64,000 bases of DNA from Terriglobia bacterium. Its GTDB lineage: Bacteria > Acidobacteriota > Terriglobia > Terriglobales > Acidobacteriaceae. The stretch is from contig JAIQFP010000008.1 of the NCBI GenBank assembly GCA_020073165.1, positions 124,001-188,000 on the forward strand, in the 5' to 3' direction. The notes under the pieces are model-generated. The model was not told where the DNA came from and did not search any database. It saw only the letters and a program-made list of their open reading frames with translations. The position numbers and the translations under genes were made by a program. Positions within the stretch are counted from its first letter, which is position 1; each line of letters starts with the position of its first letter. This document shows, piece after piece, positions 45,361 through 56,411 of this stretch.

Positions 45361-46308
45361 TTACTGAGTCGCCTGCAGGGCCTTGGTCAGCAGATCAATA
45401 TCGTAGTCGAACAACTGGAAATAGTTGGTCACCTGCTTTTCGCCGCCGACCGAAGGCAGATACACCACCACTTTGCCTCCTGTGTTGCTGGCTACACTGT
45501 TCGGCGTCTTCAGATCAAAGTAAGGTTCCACCAGGATGACCTTGCAGTTTTCCCGTTTCATCAGTCCTATAAGTTCGATCGTATGGCTCGGTGTAGGCGG
45601 TATTCCGGGCCGCGGTTCCACGTAGCCGATCACATTCAAGTCGAAATGCTTGGCGAAGTTGGGAAAGGAATTATGGTAGGTCACCACCTTGCGCCCCCGG
45701 TACGGCTTCATCTCCGCTTCCCACTTCTGCTCCGCTGCGGCCAGACGCTTCTCAAAATCCTGGAGTTGCTGCTGAAAGTAGGGGGCATCCGGTGGATCGA
45801 GTTCGCTCAGTTTCGCGGCGATACCACGGGCGATGCGCCGACCATTGTCGGGATCCAGCCAATAATGCGGGTTCCCCAGCGGATGGACGTCGCCCATGGC
45901 GCGGGTCACTTCGCCCGTCGGCTTCTCGAGAATTTCGGCAAATTGCGAAGCATCCAGGTATCCGGGCGCACCCACCTGCACGCGGGCATTCCCGCACTGA
46001 TTGATCAGCGGAGGCAGCCAGCCGATCTCCAATTGCAGCCCCACCACCACCAGCAGGTCGGCGTTGCGCAGCTTCAGCAGAAAGCTGGGCTTGGCTTCCA
46101 CGAAGTGGGGATCCTGATACCCCTTGGCGATGGCCTCGACCGTGATCTTGTCGCCGCCCACTTCCTGGGTCAGCGCCGCCATGTCGGTGGTGGAGGTGAC
46201 CACGTTCAGTTTCTTCGCTTCCGCGGGCGGGGCCGTGAGTCCGGCCCACATCAACGCGCCAGCAACCAGCATTGACAGGAGGCGGCAGTGTCTGAGCATT
46301 CTCTTCAT
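45361..46308 (-). CDS. Metal ABC transporter substrate-binding protein, ZnuA-like
   Basis: A 315-residue exported protein with signal peptide LLSMLVAGALMWAGLTAPPAEA. Cluster A-1 metal-binding features are visible: QDPHFVEAKPS (His at about 69), GDVHPLGNPHYWLDPDNGRRIA (His at about 140-150), VTYHNSFPNFAKHF (His at about 214) and a late VEPYFD Glu/Asp region. There is no His-rich loop, unlike many ZnuA. AGGAGAATG precedes the start. It would deliver the metal to the permease encoded downstream; the outer-membrane barrel upstream could bring the metal into the periplasm. Confidence 0.9.
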   Translation of the reverse strand: MKRMLRHCRLLSMLVAGALMWAGLTAPPAEAKKLNVVTSTTDMAALTQEVGGDKITVEAIAKGYQDPHFVEAKPSFLLKLRNADLLVVVGLQLEIGWLPPLINQCGNARVQVGAPGYLDASQFAEILEKPTGEVTRAMGDVHPLGNPHYWLDPDNGRRIARGIAAKLSELDPPDAPYFQQQLQDFEKRLAAAEQKWEAEMKPYRGRKVVTYHNSFPNFAKHFDLNVIGYVEPRPGIPPTPSHTIELIGLMKRENCKVILVEPYFDLKTPNSVASNTGGKVVVYLPSVGGEKQVTNYFQLFDYDIDLLTKALQATQ

Positions 46309-46317
46309 TCCATTCTC

Positions 46318-47646
46318 CTAGAAAGGATGCGCCCCGTGGGCGCCTAACGAGAAAATTACCTGCATTAACAGCTCGTGAGCGTCAATGTTTTCCGCATAGC
46401 GCGTAAAGCGATACTGGCCACGAATCTGGCTGAACTCGCTGGGCCAATAGGTCAGCAGGACCGAACCCCCCGTATCTGTCAGATTAGCAAATTGTGCGCG
46501 ATCCGAGCGGTCGTAGCGAGCACCCAGGAACCAGCGCCTGCCGAACTGGTAGTCCGCCGAGGTGTAGAAGCCGAAGGCGCGCTGCTCGGCGCCGGGCTGC
46601 TGACGCTGGCTCCAGATGAGTTCGCTGCGGGCAACGAACGAGTGATAGATGGAGCGCCGCAACGGCTTCCAGCGCAGGGTGGCATCGACGCCGTACAGGT
46701 TGGTGATGAAGTCGCTATTCAAGGGAATGATCGATCCCGGCTTGTCCGCACTATGTCCGCGGGAGTAGGAGAAACCGACATCGAGGTTCGTGGATTCCGT
46801 AACATCCTTATAGACCCGCAGGTGGTCCACGGTGCTCACGTCGCTGCGGTTCACGGCGTGAAACACGTCGCCGGCGTCGCCACGAAAGACCTGGCCGGTC
46901 AGATCGACGAAGAACCCCTTCGGTGCGGGCAAAATGTGCTCGAGCGAGACGCCGGCATCGTCAATGCCGTCTTCGCCCCCAACCAGGTTGGTGGTGACCA
47001 GCGGCCGATCAATCCAGGGCAGCACGTGATTGTGCAAGGTGTTGACCTTGCCGAAAGCAGAGCGCATTTTACCGGCCTTGGCAACGAAGTTTCCGGGAAG
47101 CGCCGTGAAGGTGATATAGCCTTCCTCGAGATCGACACCCTCCTCGCCGAATGAAATAAAGAAATCTCCACGCGCGTATGGATCAATAATGGCCTGCAGG
47201 CCAAGCTCCGACTCGTGCATCTGGAATGACTGAAATGGCTGCTGAATTGCCAGTGGTAAGGAGGGACTGTTACCAGCGGCGCCGATGAAATCTCCGATCA
47301 CGCTGATATCGGGATTGAGGGCCTTGGCCGCGGCCGACGCGCCACCGTAAACGGGCAACTGTTCACCGCCGCTGGTCACGCTGGTGGCGACCGGCGCCGC
47401 AGGGGTGGGGGCGGCGGCAGGGCTCCCGGCCGGAGTTCCTGCTTCGGTCGTGGCTGCCGGGGTCGCCTGCGTACTCTTCAGCAGGCGCACCTGGCCTTCG
47501 AGGGCGATAAGCCGGTCCTCCAAATCCCTGATCTTCTGCTGCAAAGCCGCTGTGTCCGCGGATGTTTCGGGCATACTGGCCTGCTGCGCCATCAACGCTC
47601 CGGCGAGCGCAACCAGCGCAATCGCTCCCAGGATCAGGTTCCTCAT
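46318..47646 (-). CDS. Outer-membrane porin-like protein of the metal-transport operon
   Basis: A 442-residue protein with signal peptide LILGAIALVALAGALMAQ, a coiled-coil segment (TAALQQKIRDLEDRLIALEGQVRLLK, about 30-55), an Ala/Pro/Thr linker and a C-terminal barrel rich in aromatic strands, ending LMQVIFSLGAHGAHPF. NSPSLPLAIQQPFQSFQMHESELGLQA and FGKVNTLHNHVLPWIDRP resemble families of zinc-regulated outer-membrane proteins. It is the first gene of the operon, 9 bp before the ZnuA-like gene. Likely supplies divalent metal passage across the outer membrane (inference). Confidence 0.7.
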   Translation of the reverse strand: MRNLILGAIALVALAGALMAQQASMPETSADTAALQQKIRDLEDRLIALEGQVRLLKSTQATPAATTEAGTPAGSPAAAPTPAAPVATSVTSGGEQLPVYGGASAAAKALNPDISVIGDFIGAAGNSPSLPLAIQQPFQSFQMHESELGLQAIIDPYARGDFFISFGEEGVDLEEGYITFTALPGNFVAKAGKMRSAFGKVNTLHNHVLPWIDRPLVTTNLVGGEDGIDDAGVSLEHILPAPKGFFVDLTGQVFRGDAGDVFHAVNRSDVSTVDHLRVYKDVTESTNLDVGFSYSRGHSADKPGSIIPLNSDFITNLYGVDATLRWKPLRRSIYHSFVARSELIWSQRQQPGAEQRAFGFYTSADYQFGRRWFLGARYDRSDRAQFANLTDTGGSVLLTYWPSEFSQIRGQYRFTRYAENIDAHELLMQVIFSLGAHGAHPF

Positions 47647-47998
47647 TCGTCATCTCCTCGACTGCTAGGAATTCAAATTGGTTGTTCGCGGTAACCATTC
47701 GCCGGGTCGGAGGAAAAAGCTGGCCCCGTTTGCTGCAATGAAGCGCTTCGGGACACACCGCAGGCGCAGTGCCCAAAGATCAAAGTACCCTCCCTCGACC
47801 GAGAGCACGCCCCGAATGTCAGTTTGGATGCATTGTAAATCGCGGAAGTCGCCTCGCAGGCTAACCAGGTAGATGCAGAGATGGGCTGAGACGGTGGATG
47901 GTGCCCCGGCACTTGTAAAGGGCGGACTGGCTTCCAGGAGCTAGCGAGGGGCCTTTCCTAAAAAACAGTTGCCAGTTCCTGGTTCCCGGTTCTCAGTT
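47647..47998. other. Intergenic region upstream of the metal operon
   Basis: No gene supported. It contains the promoter of the barrel-ZnuA-ZnuB operon; I looked for a Zur/Mur-type palindrome and did not find a clear one. The far end (47971-47998) is a degenerate GGTTCCC-type heptamer repeat next to the kdpC stop. Confidence 0.4.
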
Positions 47999-48571
47999 TT
48001 AGTGCGAGCCGGGATTCCCCTCCTCGTCCAAGCTGAGATTTAGGTCCAGCACGTTGACTCTGGGTTCTCCCAGGAAGCCGAACTGGCGCGGTCGTGTGTG
48101 GCGCCGCACCAGGCGACGCACTGCATCTTCCGATAACCCACGAGTTTTGGCGACGCGGGCGATCTGAAACTCGGCCGCGGCCGGGGTGATCTCGGGATCC
48201 AGACCCGACGCTGACGCGGTCACCAGATCAATCGGTATAGGCTGACCCGGATTTTCCGCGTGCAGCGTGGCGACGTCCCCCTTCACCCGATCAATCAACA
48301 CGTGATTCGTCGGTCCCAACTGCGATCCGTTGGAATTGGCAGCATCGTAGTTCACCGCCGAGGGTCGCGAGTGGAAATAGCCCGGGCCGCTGAAGGCCTG
48401 GCCGATGATGCGCGAGCCGATAACCTTGCCGTCTTTCTTGATGAGCTGTCCATTGGCCTGATCGTAAAACATGACCTGGGCAAGCCCAGTTACGACCAAC
48501 GGATAAATAATGCCCAGCAGAACCGTGGTCGCGATGGTCATGAGCACAGCGATAATAAGATTCTTCTTCAT
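47999..48571 (-). CDS. kdpC: Potassium-transporting ATPase subunit KdpC
   Basis: A 190-residue subunit that raises ATP affinity of the Kdp pump. One N-terminal span ([28 protein letters not shown]) is followed by [43 protein letters not shown] and VRRLVRRHT, all family hallmarks. The start ATG 48571 is preceded by AAGGA; a TTG at 48577 is less likely. It is the last gene of the Kdp operon, 12 bp after kdpB. Confidence 0.95.
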   Translation of the reverse strand: MKKNLIIAVLMTIATTVLLGIIYPLVVTGLAQVMFYDQANGQLIKKDGKVIGSRIIGQAFSGPGYFHSRPSAVNYDAANSNGSQLGPTNHVLIDRVKGDVATLHAENPGQPIPIDLVTASASGLDPEITPAAAEFQIARVAKTRGLSEDAVRRLVRRHTRPRQFGFLGEPRVNVLDLNLSLDEEGNPGSH

Positions 48572-48583
48572 GGTCAAATCCTT

Positions 48584-50608
48584 CTATGCCAACCCCACCC
48601 GGGTGATCACCATGTCAATGAGTTTGATCCCCAGGAACGGGATGATGATTCCCCCAAAACCATAGATCCAGAGGTTGCGGCGCAGCAGTGCGGCAGCTCC
48701 CATGGCGCGGTACTTCACGCCGCGCAGTGCCAGTGGAATCAAGGCGATGATGATTAACGCGTTGAAGATTACTGCCGACAGGACCGCGGACTGCGGCGTC
48801 TGCAGCTGCATGATGTTGAGCGCGTTCAGCACGGGAAACGTTCCCGCAAACATCGCCGGGATGATGGCGAAGTATTTCGCCACATCGTTGGCAATCGAGA
48901 ATGTGGTCAGCGACCCGCGCGTCATCAGCAACTGTTTGCCGATTTCCACGATCTCAATCAGCTTGGTCGGGTTGGAATCCAGGTCCACCATGTTGCCGGC
49001 TTCTTTCGCCGCCTGGGTGCCGGTGTTCATGGCGACGCCGACGTCGGCCTGGGCCAGCGCGGGAGCATCGTTGGTGCCGTCGCCGGTCATGGCGACCAGC
49101 TTGCCATCTCCCTGTTCCCGCCGAATCAGGTCCATCTTGTCTTTGGGAGTCGCCTGGGCGAGAAAATCATCCACCCCGGCTTCACGGGCAATCGCCGCGG
49201 CGGTGAGCGGGTTATCGCCGGTGATCATCACCGTCTTGATTCCCATGGCACGCAGATGAGCGAACCGGTCGCGTATGCCGCCCTTGACAATGTCCTTCAG
49301 ATGAATCACACCCAGGGCGCGACGGTTTTCTGCTACCACCAGTGGCGTTCCACCCGAGCGTGCGATCGTTTCCACCGAAGCCTGGATCTCCCTGGGCAAT
49401 GAGGTGCCATGCTGCTCCAGATACTTGGTGATCGCATCCACCGCGCCCTTGCGAATTTCGCGGCCATCCAGGTTCACTCCCGACATCCGGGTTTGCGCGG
49501 TGAAGGGTACGAACACAGCCTCGTGCGCTGCCAGCTCTCGTCCGCGCAGCCCATAGCGTTCCTTGGCCAGGACCACAATCGAACGACCTTCGGGAGTTTC
49601 ATCCGACAGAGAAGAAAGCTGCGACGCGTCGGCCATCTGGGCTTCAGTAATGCCGGGAGCGGCAATGAATTCCGCCGCCTGACGATTGCCCAAAGTAATG
49701 GTGCCGGTCTTGTCGAGGAGCAGCGTATTCACGTCGCCGGCAGCTTCCACCGCTCGCCCAGACATGGCAAGGACGTTGTGTTGCACCAGTCGATCCATGC
49801 CAGCAATGCCGATCGCCGACAGTAATCCCCCGATGGTCGTGGGAATCAGGCACACCAGCAACGAAACCAGCACGAACACGGTCTGCGGCGAGCCGGAGTA
49901 GATGGCGAACGGCTGCAGCGTCACCACCGCCAGCAGGAAGATGATGGTCAGGCCGGCGAGCAGAATGTTCAAAGCGATTTCGTTTGGTGTCTTCTGCCGC
50001 TCGGCGCCTTCCACCAGCGCGATCATGCGATCCAGGAAAGTTTCTCCCGGATTCGAGGTGATGCGGACTTTGATCTGGTCGGACAGGACACGCGTGCCTC
50101 CCGTGACCGCCGAGCGGTCGCCTCCGGCCTCGCGAATCACGGGAGCCGACTCGCCAGTGATAGCCGACTCGTCCACCGAGGCGATGCCCTCCTCGATCTC
50201 GCCGTCGGAGGGAACGAACTCCGTCGCCGACACCAGCACCAGGTCGCCGGCGCACAGCTTCGAACTGGGCACCTTCTCAATCTCACCGCTATCCAGAATC
50301 CGGTTCGCGATCGTCTCAGACCGCGCCTTGCGCAACGCGTCCGCCTGGGCCTTGCCGCGGCCTTCCGCCATGGCCTCGGCAAAGTTTGCAAACAGCACCG
50401 TAAACCACAGCCACAGTGTGATCTGGAGATTGAACTTGAACGCCGTGCCGCCTTTGAACAACAGGACAGTAGTGATGACACTGCCGATCTCGACCACGAA
50501 CATGACGGGGTTCCCCATCATCTTCCGCGGATTCAGTTTGAGGAACGCATCCCAAATCGCGCGCCGGACGATCTTCCATTCCCAGAGTGCTTTCTTTTTT
50601 CTTGCCAT
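48584..50608 (-). CDS. kdpB: Potassium-transporting ATPase catalytic subunit KdpB
   Basis: P-type ATPase subunit that powers high-affinity K+ uptake. 674 residues from ATG 50608 (the frame extends to 50668 without a start-like context). Motifs: phosphorylation site [18 protein letters not shown]-type [10 protein letters not shown] in the actuator domain, and hinge motif [22 protein letters not shown]. About seven membrane spans. Ten bp separate it from kdpA. Confidence 0.97.
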   Translation of the reverse strand: MARKKKALWEWKIVRRAIWDAFLKLNPRKMMGNPVMFVVEIGSVITTVLLFKGGTAFKFNLQITLWLWFTVLFANFAEAMAEGRGKAQADALRKARSETIANRILDSGEIEKVPSSKLCAGDLVLVSATEFVPSDGEIEEGIASVDESAITGESAPVIREAGGDRSAVTGGTRVLSDQIKVRITSNPGETFLDRMIALVEGAERQKTPNEIALNILLAGLTIIFLLAVVTLQPFAIYSGSPQTVFVLVSLLVCLIPTTIGGLLSAIGIAGMDRLVQHNVLAMSGRAVEAAGDVNTLLLDKTGTITLGNRQAAEFIAAPGITEAQMADASQLSSLSDETPEGRSIVVLAKERYGLRGRELAAHEAVFVPFTAQTRMSGVNLDGREIRKGAVDAITKYLEQHGTSLPREIQASVETIARSGGTPLVVAENRRALGVIHLKDIVKGGIRDRFAHLRAMGIKTVMITGDNPLTAAAIAREAGVDDFLAQATPKDKMDLIRREQGDGKLVAMTGDGTNDAPALAQADVGVAMNTGTQAAKEAGNMVDLDSNPTKLIEIVEIGKQLLMTRGSLTTFSIANDVAKYFAIIPAMFAGTFPVLNALNIMQLQTPQSAVLSAVIFNALIIIALIPLALRGVKYRAMGAAALLRRNLWIYGFGGIIIPFLGIKLIDMVITRVGLA

Positions 50609-50618
50609 AGCAGAGTCC

Positions 50619-52394
<1,776 letters not shown>

Positions 52395-52395
52395 G

Positions 52396-52485
52396 TCAGA
52401 ACTTCTCCGGGCGGAGCAAGGCGTAGATCAGATAGACCATGGTGAGACCGCTCACCACGAGCATGATGATTGACTCCAGGTTCAT
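52396..52485 (-). CDS. kdpF: Potassium-transporting ATPase subunit KdpF (29 residues)
   Basis: A 29-residue peptide starting [11 protein letters not shown], with one membrane span and ending YALLRPEKF, the usual KdpF C-terminal pattern (LLxPExF). In KdpFABC the peptide lies in the membrane and stabilises the complex. Its stop is 1 bp before kdpA. Too short for standard gene calling. Confidence 0.85.
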   Translation of the reverse strand: MNLESIIMLVVSGLTMVYLIYALLRPEKF

Positions 52486-52492
52486 GGCATCC

Positions 52493-52579
52493 TCACTTCA
52501 CGCGCTCGCAAAACAGCACGTACCCAATCGACAGCGCAAAGAACACGATCGTGATTGCGATGAAAACGATGTCCTGCAT
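52493..52579 (-). CDS. 28-residue membrane peptide in the Kdp operon
   Basis: Begins MQDIVFIAITIVFFALSI and ends CERVK: one hydrophobic span of about 20 residues with a charged C-terminus. It lies exactly between the barrel gene (stop 52590) and kdpF (start 52485), with 10 and 7 bp gaps, so it is in the operon. KdpF-sized but distinct in sequence from the KdpF that follows. Coding is inferred from size, span and spacing. Confidence 0.6.
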   Translation of the reverse strand: MQDIVFIAITIVFFALSIGYVLFCERVK

Positions 52580-52589
52580 ACTCGGTCTC

Positions 52590-54164
52590 CTAGAACTTCA
52601 CCAGAACCGCAAAATTCATCCGGTTCTCATCGGTGCGTAGGTCCGGTACCCAATTCGGCACGAATGAACCCGGGGCGCCAGTATTGCCTCCCGGAGGCGT
52701 AATACCATTCGCCCCTGAGAAATACGGCACATTGGCCGCCCGATGGTTGAACTCCCAGCGGAACGTAATGTACTGGCTGGGCATATAGTCAAGCGTCGAC
52801 GACACATCCCAAGCCTTGTACTGGTCGCCAGGATTCTCCGTGAAATAAGGCGTTCCCGAGGTTGCCGTCGCGCCGTTGATCGGAGGCAGCAGCACCAGGT
52901 AGCGCCCTGGGTTATTAATCTCGCCGCCGCCAAGAGTCAAAGCGTACTTGTCCTTGGCGAACCATAACCGGTTGTAAACCATGAATCCGATAAAGCTCTG
53001 CTTCGGCAGAAGGACTTTCTTCCCGTTGACAATCTGTGTCGAATTGCCGGCGCAGCTCACGCCGCCGCCATGCTCGCATCCCAAGTCCCCAGTCAGCGAA
53101 AAAGCGGCTTTGCTGATGAAGGTTCCGGGATTGTCATAGTACTTCACCTGAACACTGTCGTCGGTGTGATAGCGAATGCGTCCCGGATGGCCCAGCGCAT
53201 CTGCGCCTAGCGCGTACTGATTGCCCAAAATCGACAACCAGCCATTAGGCCGCCACAGAATCTGTCCACCAACACCCGGCCGGTTGTTGAACCGCCCGTA
53301 CGCTTGCCATCCGTTCACAAACCAGGGCTCGATCTTCAGGTGTTCGGTGGGGAATATCTGGACCCGCATCCCGTTGAAGAACCACGGGGTGTTGGAAGAA
53401 ACGTAAGAGGGCTGGTAAGCCCAGTTGTCAAAATTGTAGTAGCTGAACAGGCCCACGTACGACATGAAGATTCCGGCCTGTACATTGATGCCGTTCATGG
53501 CGTTGATGTGATAGCCGCCATACGCCTCCGAGATGTAGCGATACGCGTTGTCCAGGTTCCACTGGCCGCGCGAAGGACTGGCATCGTTCCGTGGCGTGGT
53601 CTGTGAATACATGCCGAACTGCGTCATCACCCGCGCCTGGACGTTGTCATAGTGAAAATCGCCGCCTACGCCGAGCTGCGTCAGCTGAAATTCATTCGCC
53701 CGGAAAACCTCGCTGGATCCGCCAATCGTGTTGTCTTTGGGGTGGTTGAGATCGTAGATGTAGTCCACATCTGCCCGGATCTCAGGCGTAAAAAACTTGG
53801 TATCCAGAGGCACGTCCTTGGTCCGCGCGTTGCCGTTCAGCCAGGTGAAATCGGCAAAGGCAAAGGGTTGTGGCTTTGTCGGCTTGGCCGGATTGGCGAC
53901 CTGCGCCCCCTTTTCCTCCTGAAGTGCCGCATCGTGCGGAGCATTCGCTTCGGCCTGCACTCCGCTGCTGGAAGCATTTTGCTGAACCGCCGGTGGCTGC
54001 GCGTTCTTCTCCAGGCGCTCGACCTTCGCTTGCAACTCCTGCACCAGCTGGCGGAGTTCGCGCACCTCCTCCGCGCTGGCTGGGCTGGACTGGCTGGCCG
54101 TCTCCTGTGCTCGGAGCGGCAAGACACATAGGGCAGTTGCTATCACTGCTACTACAATTCGCAT
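52590..54164 (-). CDS. Outer-membrane porin-like protein heading the Kdp operon
   Basis: A 524-residue protein from ATG 54164 (GGAGAACGAGCT upstream) with signal peptide IVVAVIATALCVLPLRAQ. A coiled coil (SAEEVRELRQLVQELQAKVERLEKN) and a linker precede a C-terminal barrel with many aromatic strands, ending NRMNFAVLVKF (terminal Phe). It matches the general class of acidobacterial-type porins with an N-terminal coiled coil, and is similar in architecture to the barrel of the metal operon. It lies 10 bp upstream of the 28-residue peptide and kdpFABC, so it may let K+ through the outer membrane during K+ limitation (inference). The frame continues upstream without a stop to 54407; see the separate entry. 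Confidence 0.7.
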   Translation of the reverse strand: MRIVVAVIATALCVLPLRAQETASQSSPASAEEVRELRQLVQELQAKVERLEKNAQPPAVQQNASSSGVQAEANAPHDAALQEEKGAQVANPAKPTKPQPFAFADFTWLNGNARTKDVPLDTKFFTPEIRADVDYIYDLNHPKDNTIGGSSEVFRANEFQLTQLGVGGDFHYDNVQARVMTQFGMYSQTTPRNDASPSRGQWNLDNAYRYISEAYGGYHINAMNGINVQAGIFMSYVGLFSYYNFDNWAYQPSYVSSNTPWFFNGMRVQIFPTEHLKIEPWFVNGWQAYGRFNNRPGVGGQILWRPNGWLSILGNQYALGADALGHPGRIRYHTDDSVQVKYYDNPGTFISKAAFSLTGDLGCEHGGGVSCAGNSTQIVNGKKVLLPKQSFIGFMVYNRLWFAKDKYALTLGGGEINNPGRYLVLLPPINGATATSGTPYFTENPGDQYKAWDVSSTLDYMPSQYITFRWEFNHRAANVPYFSGANGITPPGGNTGAPGSFVPNWVPDLRTDENRMNFAVLVKF

Positions 54165-54407
54165 AGCTCGTTCTCCAGTGGATTGGGTTGCGCTTGAACG
54201 GAACCTCATCACGAGTGTTGCCTTAGCTCGCTGGCGGCTCGCAACTTCACGCATAGCCGCCAAAGGTTGGCTTGTCATGCGCACCGTCACGGTTCCGCCG
54301 CGCGGACGCCGGCATTCAACCCCCAACGCCACCAGGAAGCGCAGAAGAAAGGCCACGCTTGCCACACAAATCAGTCCCAAAAGAATGTTCATTTCGGTGC
54401 TCTGCAA
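54165..54407 (-). other. In-frame upstream extension of the porin gene with a membrane span
   Basis: Without any stop codon, the porin frame extends 81 codons upstream. Codons 6-30 encode a clear membrane span (MNILLGLICVASVAFLLRF), followed by a basic segment. No good ribosome site precedes it. It may be a former separate small membrane-protein gene that lost its stop, or an untranslated coincidence. Confidence 0.3.
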
Positions 54408-54450
54408 TTAGGCGTTGTCTGGGTTCTTACCTTGTCATTGGACAGGCCCG

Positions 54451-54494
54451 TCCATAAAAATCGGGTAAGCAGTTCATAAAATTTTCGTAAAGGA
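54451..54494. promoter_or_regulatory. Four 11-bp direct repeats upstream of the Kdp operon
   Basis: Units of 11 bp start at 54451, 54462, 54473 and 54484; all have TAA at positions 5-7. The best two match TTCRTAAAAWT (54473 and 54484). Tandem 11-bp repeats are the classic binding pattern of OmpR/PhoB/KdpE winged-helix regulators. It lies about 290 bp upstream of the barrel gene that starts the Kdp operon. Confidence 0.6.
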
Positions 54495-54522
54495 TTGCAG
54501 CCTTGTCCCAGACCGGGACCGG

Positions 54523-54915
54523 TTATCGGCCAGGATCAAATCGGTAGAAGATCCAAGGCTCGGTGCGGATGTAACCCGCCCGTCCGGCTGCCGACTCGAT
54601 CTTTTGCCGCAAGGCCGTCAGCACTCGCAGGAATTGCGTTTGCTTTACTTCATGATCTCCCCAACGGGTGCTCAGCAGAGTCCGCGGGGTGACCACCCTA
54701 CGGGGATGCCCTGCCAGAAACACCAGCATGTCGAACTCTTCCGAGGTGAGCTGCGCCTCCTGGCCGCGAACCGTGACCTTATGGGATCGAAGGTCGATGC
54801 GGAAGTCACCGCTTTCGATGGTGTCGGTCTGCGTCTCCTCCCGAACTTCCGGTGCCCGCTGTAGCAGGTTTCCCAGCCGCGTCGTGAGTTGTCTGATGTT
54901 TAACGAACTTGCCAT
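54523..54915 (-). CDS. OmpR/PhoB-type winged-helix protein lacking a receiver domain (KdpE-like)
   Basis: A 130-residue protein with a strong site (GAGGAGG) before ATG 54915. After a helical N-terminus of about 30 residues, residues 33-128 form a winged-helix domain: FRIDLRSHKVTVRGQEAQLTSEEFDMLVFLAGHPRRVVTPRTLLS and YIRTEPWIFYRFDP. It closely parallels the same domain of KdpE at 55704, as if duplicated and stripped of its receiver. Expected to bind DNA without phosphorylation control, or to interfere with KdpE at shared sites (inference). Confidence 0.75.
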   Translation of the reverse strand: MASSLNIRQLTTRLGNLLQRAPEVREETQTDTIESGDFRIDLRSHKVTVRGQEAQLTSEEFDMLVFLAGHPRRVVTPRTLLSTRWGDHEVKQTQFLRVLTALRQKIESAAGRAGYIRTEPWIFYRFDPGR

Positions 54916-55041
54916 AGCAACCTCCTCGTGTGGGTTCGAGCCTGCGTGTGGGTGAGGCGCCGCAGGCCCGAATCCGTAATCCGCGACTTGCTTTCTGACC
55001 AGCCAATACCGGTCAGTCCCATGTCATGCAAGCCGGGACCG

Positions 55042-55061
55042 CCCGAGCTGTTTTGCTCGGG
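55042..55061. repeat. Hairpin after the 55065 gene
   Basis: CCCGAGC and GCTCGGG form a 7-bp stem with a 6-base T-rich loop, between the 55065 gene and the receiver-less regulator. No T-run on the minus strand, so an attenuator or processing element rather than a clear terminator. Confidence 0.35.
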
Positions 55062-55064
55062 AGC

Positions 55065-55322
55065 TTAGCAACCCCATTCCGCTTGCCCCGGTTTCGCGTA
55101 GTATTCGCGACTTGGCCTGTCCTGCGCAGACGTGGCCGCCAGTTCCAGTAGCGCCAGCCGCACCGCCGCGATCTTCAATTTGCGCTCGTTCTGCGGAGTC
55201 TGCTCCCAGGAAGGGGCACACTCTTTGCCGGGTTTACACTCGAAGTCGCCCGCCAGCGCGTCCTGATAATGGTGGAAAAGCTTCGCTAGTTCTTCCGGGG
55301 ACACATCCTGAATCAACGACAT
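55065..55322 (-). CDS. Small hypothetical protein (85 residues)
   Basis: From ATG 55322 the product begins MSLIQDVSPEELAKLFHHY and continues with a two-cysteine segment (DFECKPGKECAPSWEQ) and a C-terminal helix (LKIAAVRLALLELAATS). Soluble and probably helical; no family recognised. It starts 7 bp after the small membrane protein upstream, and lies between kdpE and the receiver-less regulator, so it probably belongs to the same transcription unit as the latter. Confidence 0.5.
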   Translation of the reverse strand: MSLIQDVSPEELAKLFHHYQDALAGDFECKPGKECAPSWEQTPQNERKLKIAAVRLALLELAATSAQDRPSREYYAKPGQAEWGC

Positions 55323-55329
55323 AACCTTC

Positions 55330-55560
55330 TTAGCCTCTCTGTGTTGTCTCACCGAGTTGCCCAAACACGGGCACTGGTTCCGATCGAGTCCATGTCTCTG
55401 CTTGTGATGTTGCAGCCGCAATACCTCGTTCCTCTGTTTCCGACCCCGCTTCTCCGGGCGGGAGCGTGGAACGAGTTGCCGCCGCCCTGCTTTCCGTGCG
55501 CAGTCCAATGAAGAAGTTCAACAGCAGTAAAACGAAGTTGAACATCGCCACCACGACCAT
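55330..55560 (-). CDS. Small membrane protein next to the Kdp regulators
   Basis: ATG 55560 (GAGG upstream; GTG 55569 possible) gives 76 residues: one N-terminal span (VVVAMFNFVLLLLNFFIGL) followed by a hydrophilic Thr/Glu-rich tail. No family recognised. It would be first in a transcript with the 55065 gene and the receiver-less regulator, and its upstream region carries the second 11-bp repeat array (55638-55681). Confidence 0.42.
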   Translation of the reverse strand: MVVVAMFNFVLLLLNFFIGLRTESRAAATRSTLPPGEAGSETEERGIAAATSQAETWTRSEPVPVFGQLGETTQRG

Positions 55561-55637
55561 TTCCTGCACCTCTTGGGCCGGGCTTGCTCGGCGCTACGTT
55601 TCTTGCTCGCCCGACCTCAACACATTGGATAACTGGA

Positions 55638-55681
55638 GTCGTAAGGAATGAATAAAGAGTTCGTAGAATGTTCGTAAAAGG
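55638..55681. promoter_or_regulatory. Second array of four 11-bp direct repeats
   Basis: Units start at 55638, 55649, 55660 and 55671, with TAA or TAG at positions 5-7 in all four. The last two fit TTCGTARAANG. Same periodicity and core as the 54451-54494 array. It lies about 80 bp upstream of the small membrane protein gene, just after the kdpE stop. Confidence 0.6.
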
Positions 55682-55703
55682 TGGGATGCTCAAAACAAGG
55701 GGG

Positions 55704-56407
<704 letters not shown>

Positions 56408-56411
<4 letters not shown>

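Larger units (their letters stand above)
54165..54522. other. Promoter region of the porin-kdp operon
   Basis: Non-coding apart from the possible extension described separately. The distal end holds the 11-bp direct-repeat array at 54451-54494. Confidence 0.5.

Noticed and set aside
54473-54491. Single TTCATAAA/TTCGTAAA pair as a -35/-10 promoter
   Set aside because: Spacing of 11 bp does not fit a sigma-70 promoter; the repeated 11-bp pattern at two loci fits tandem regulator sites better.
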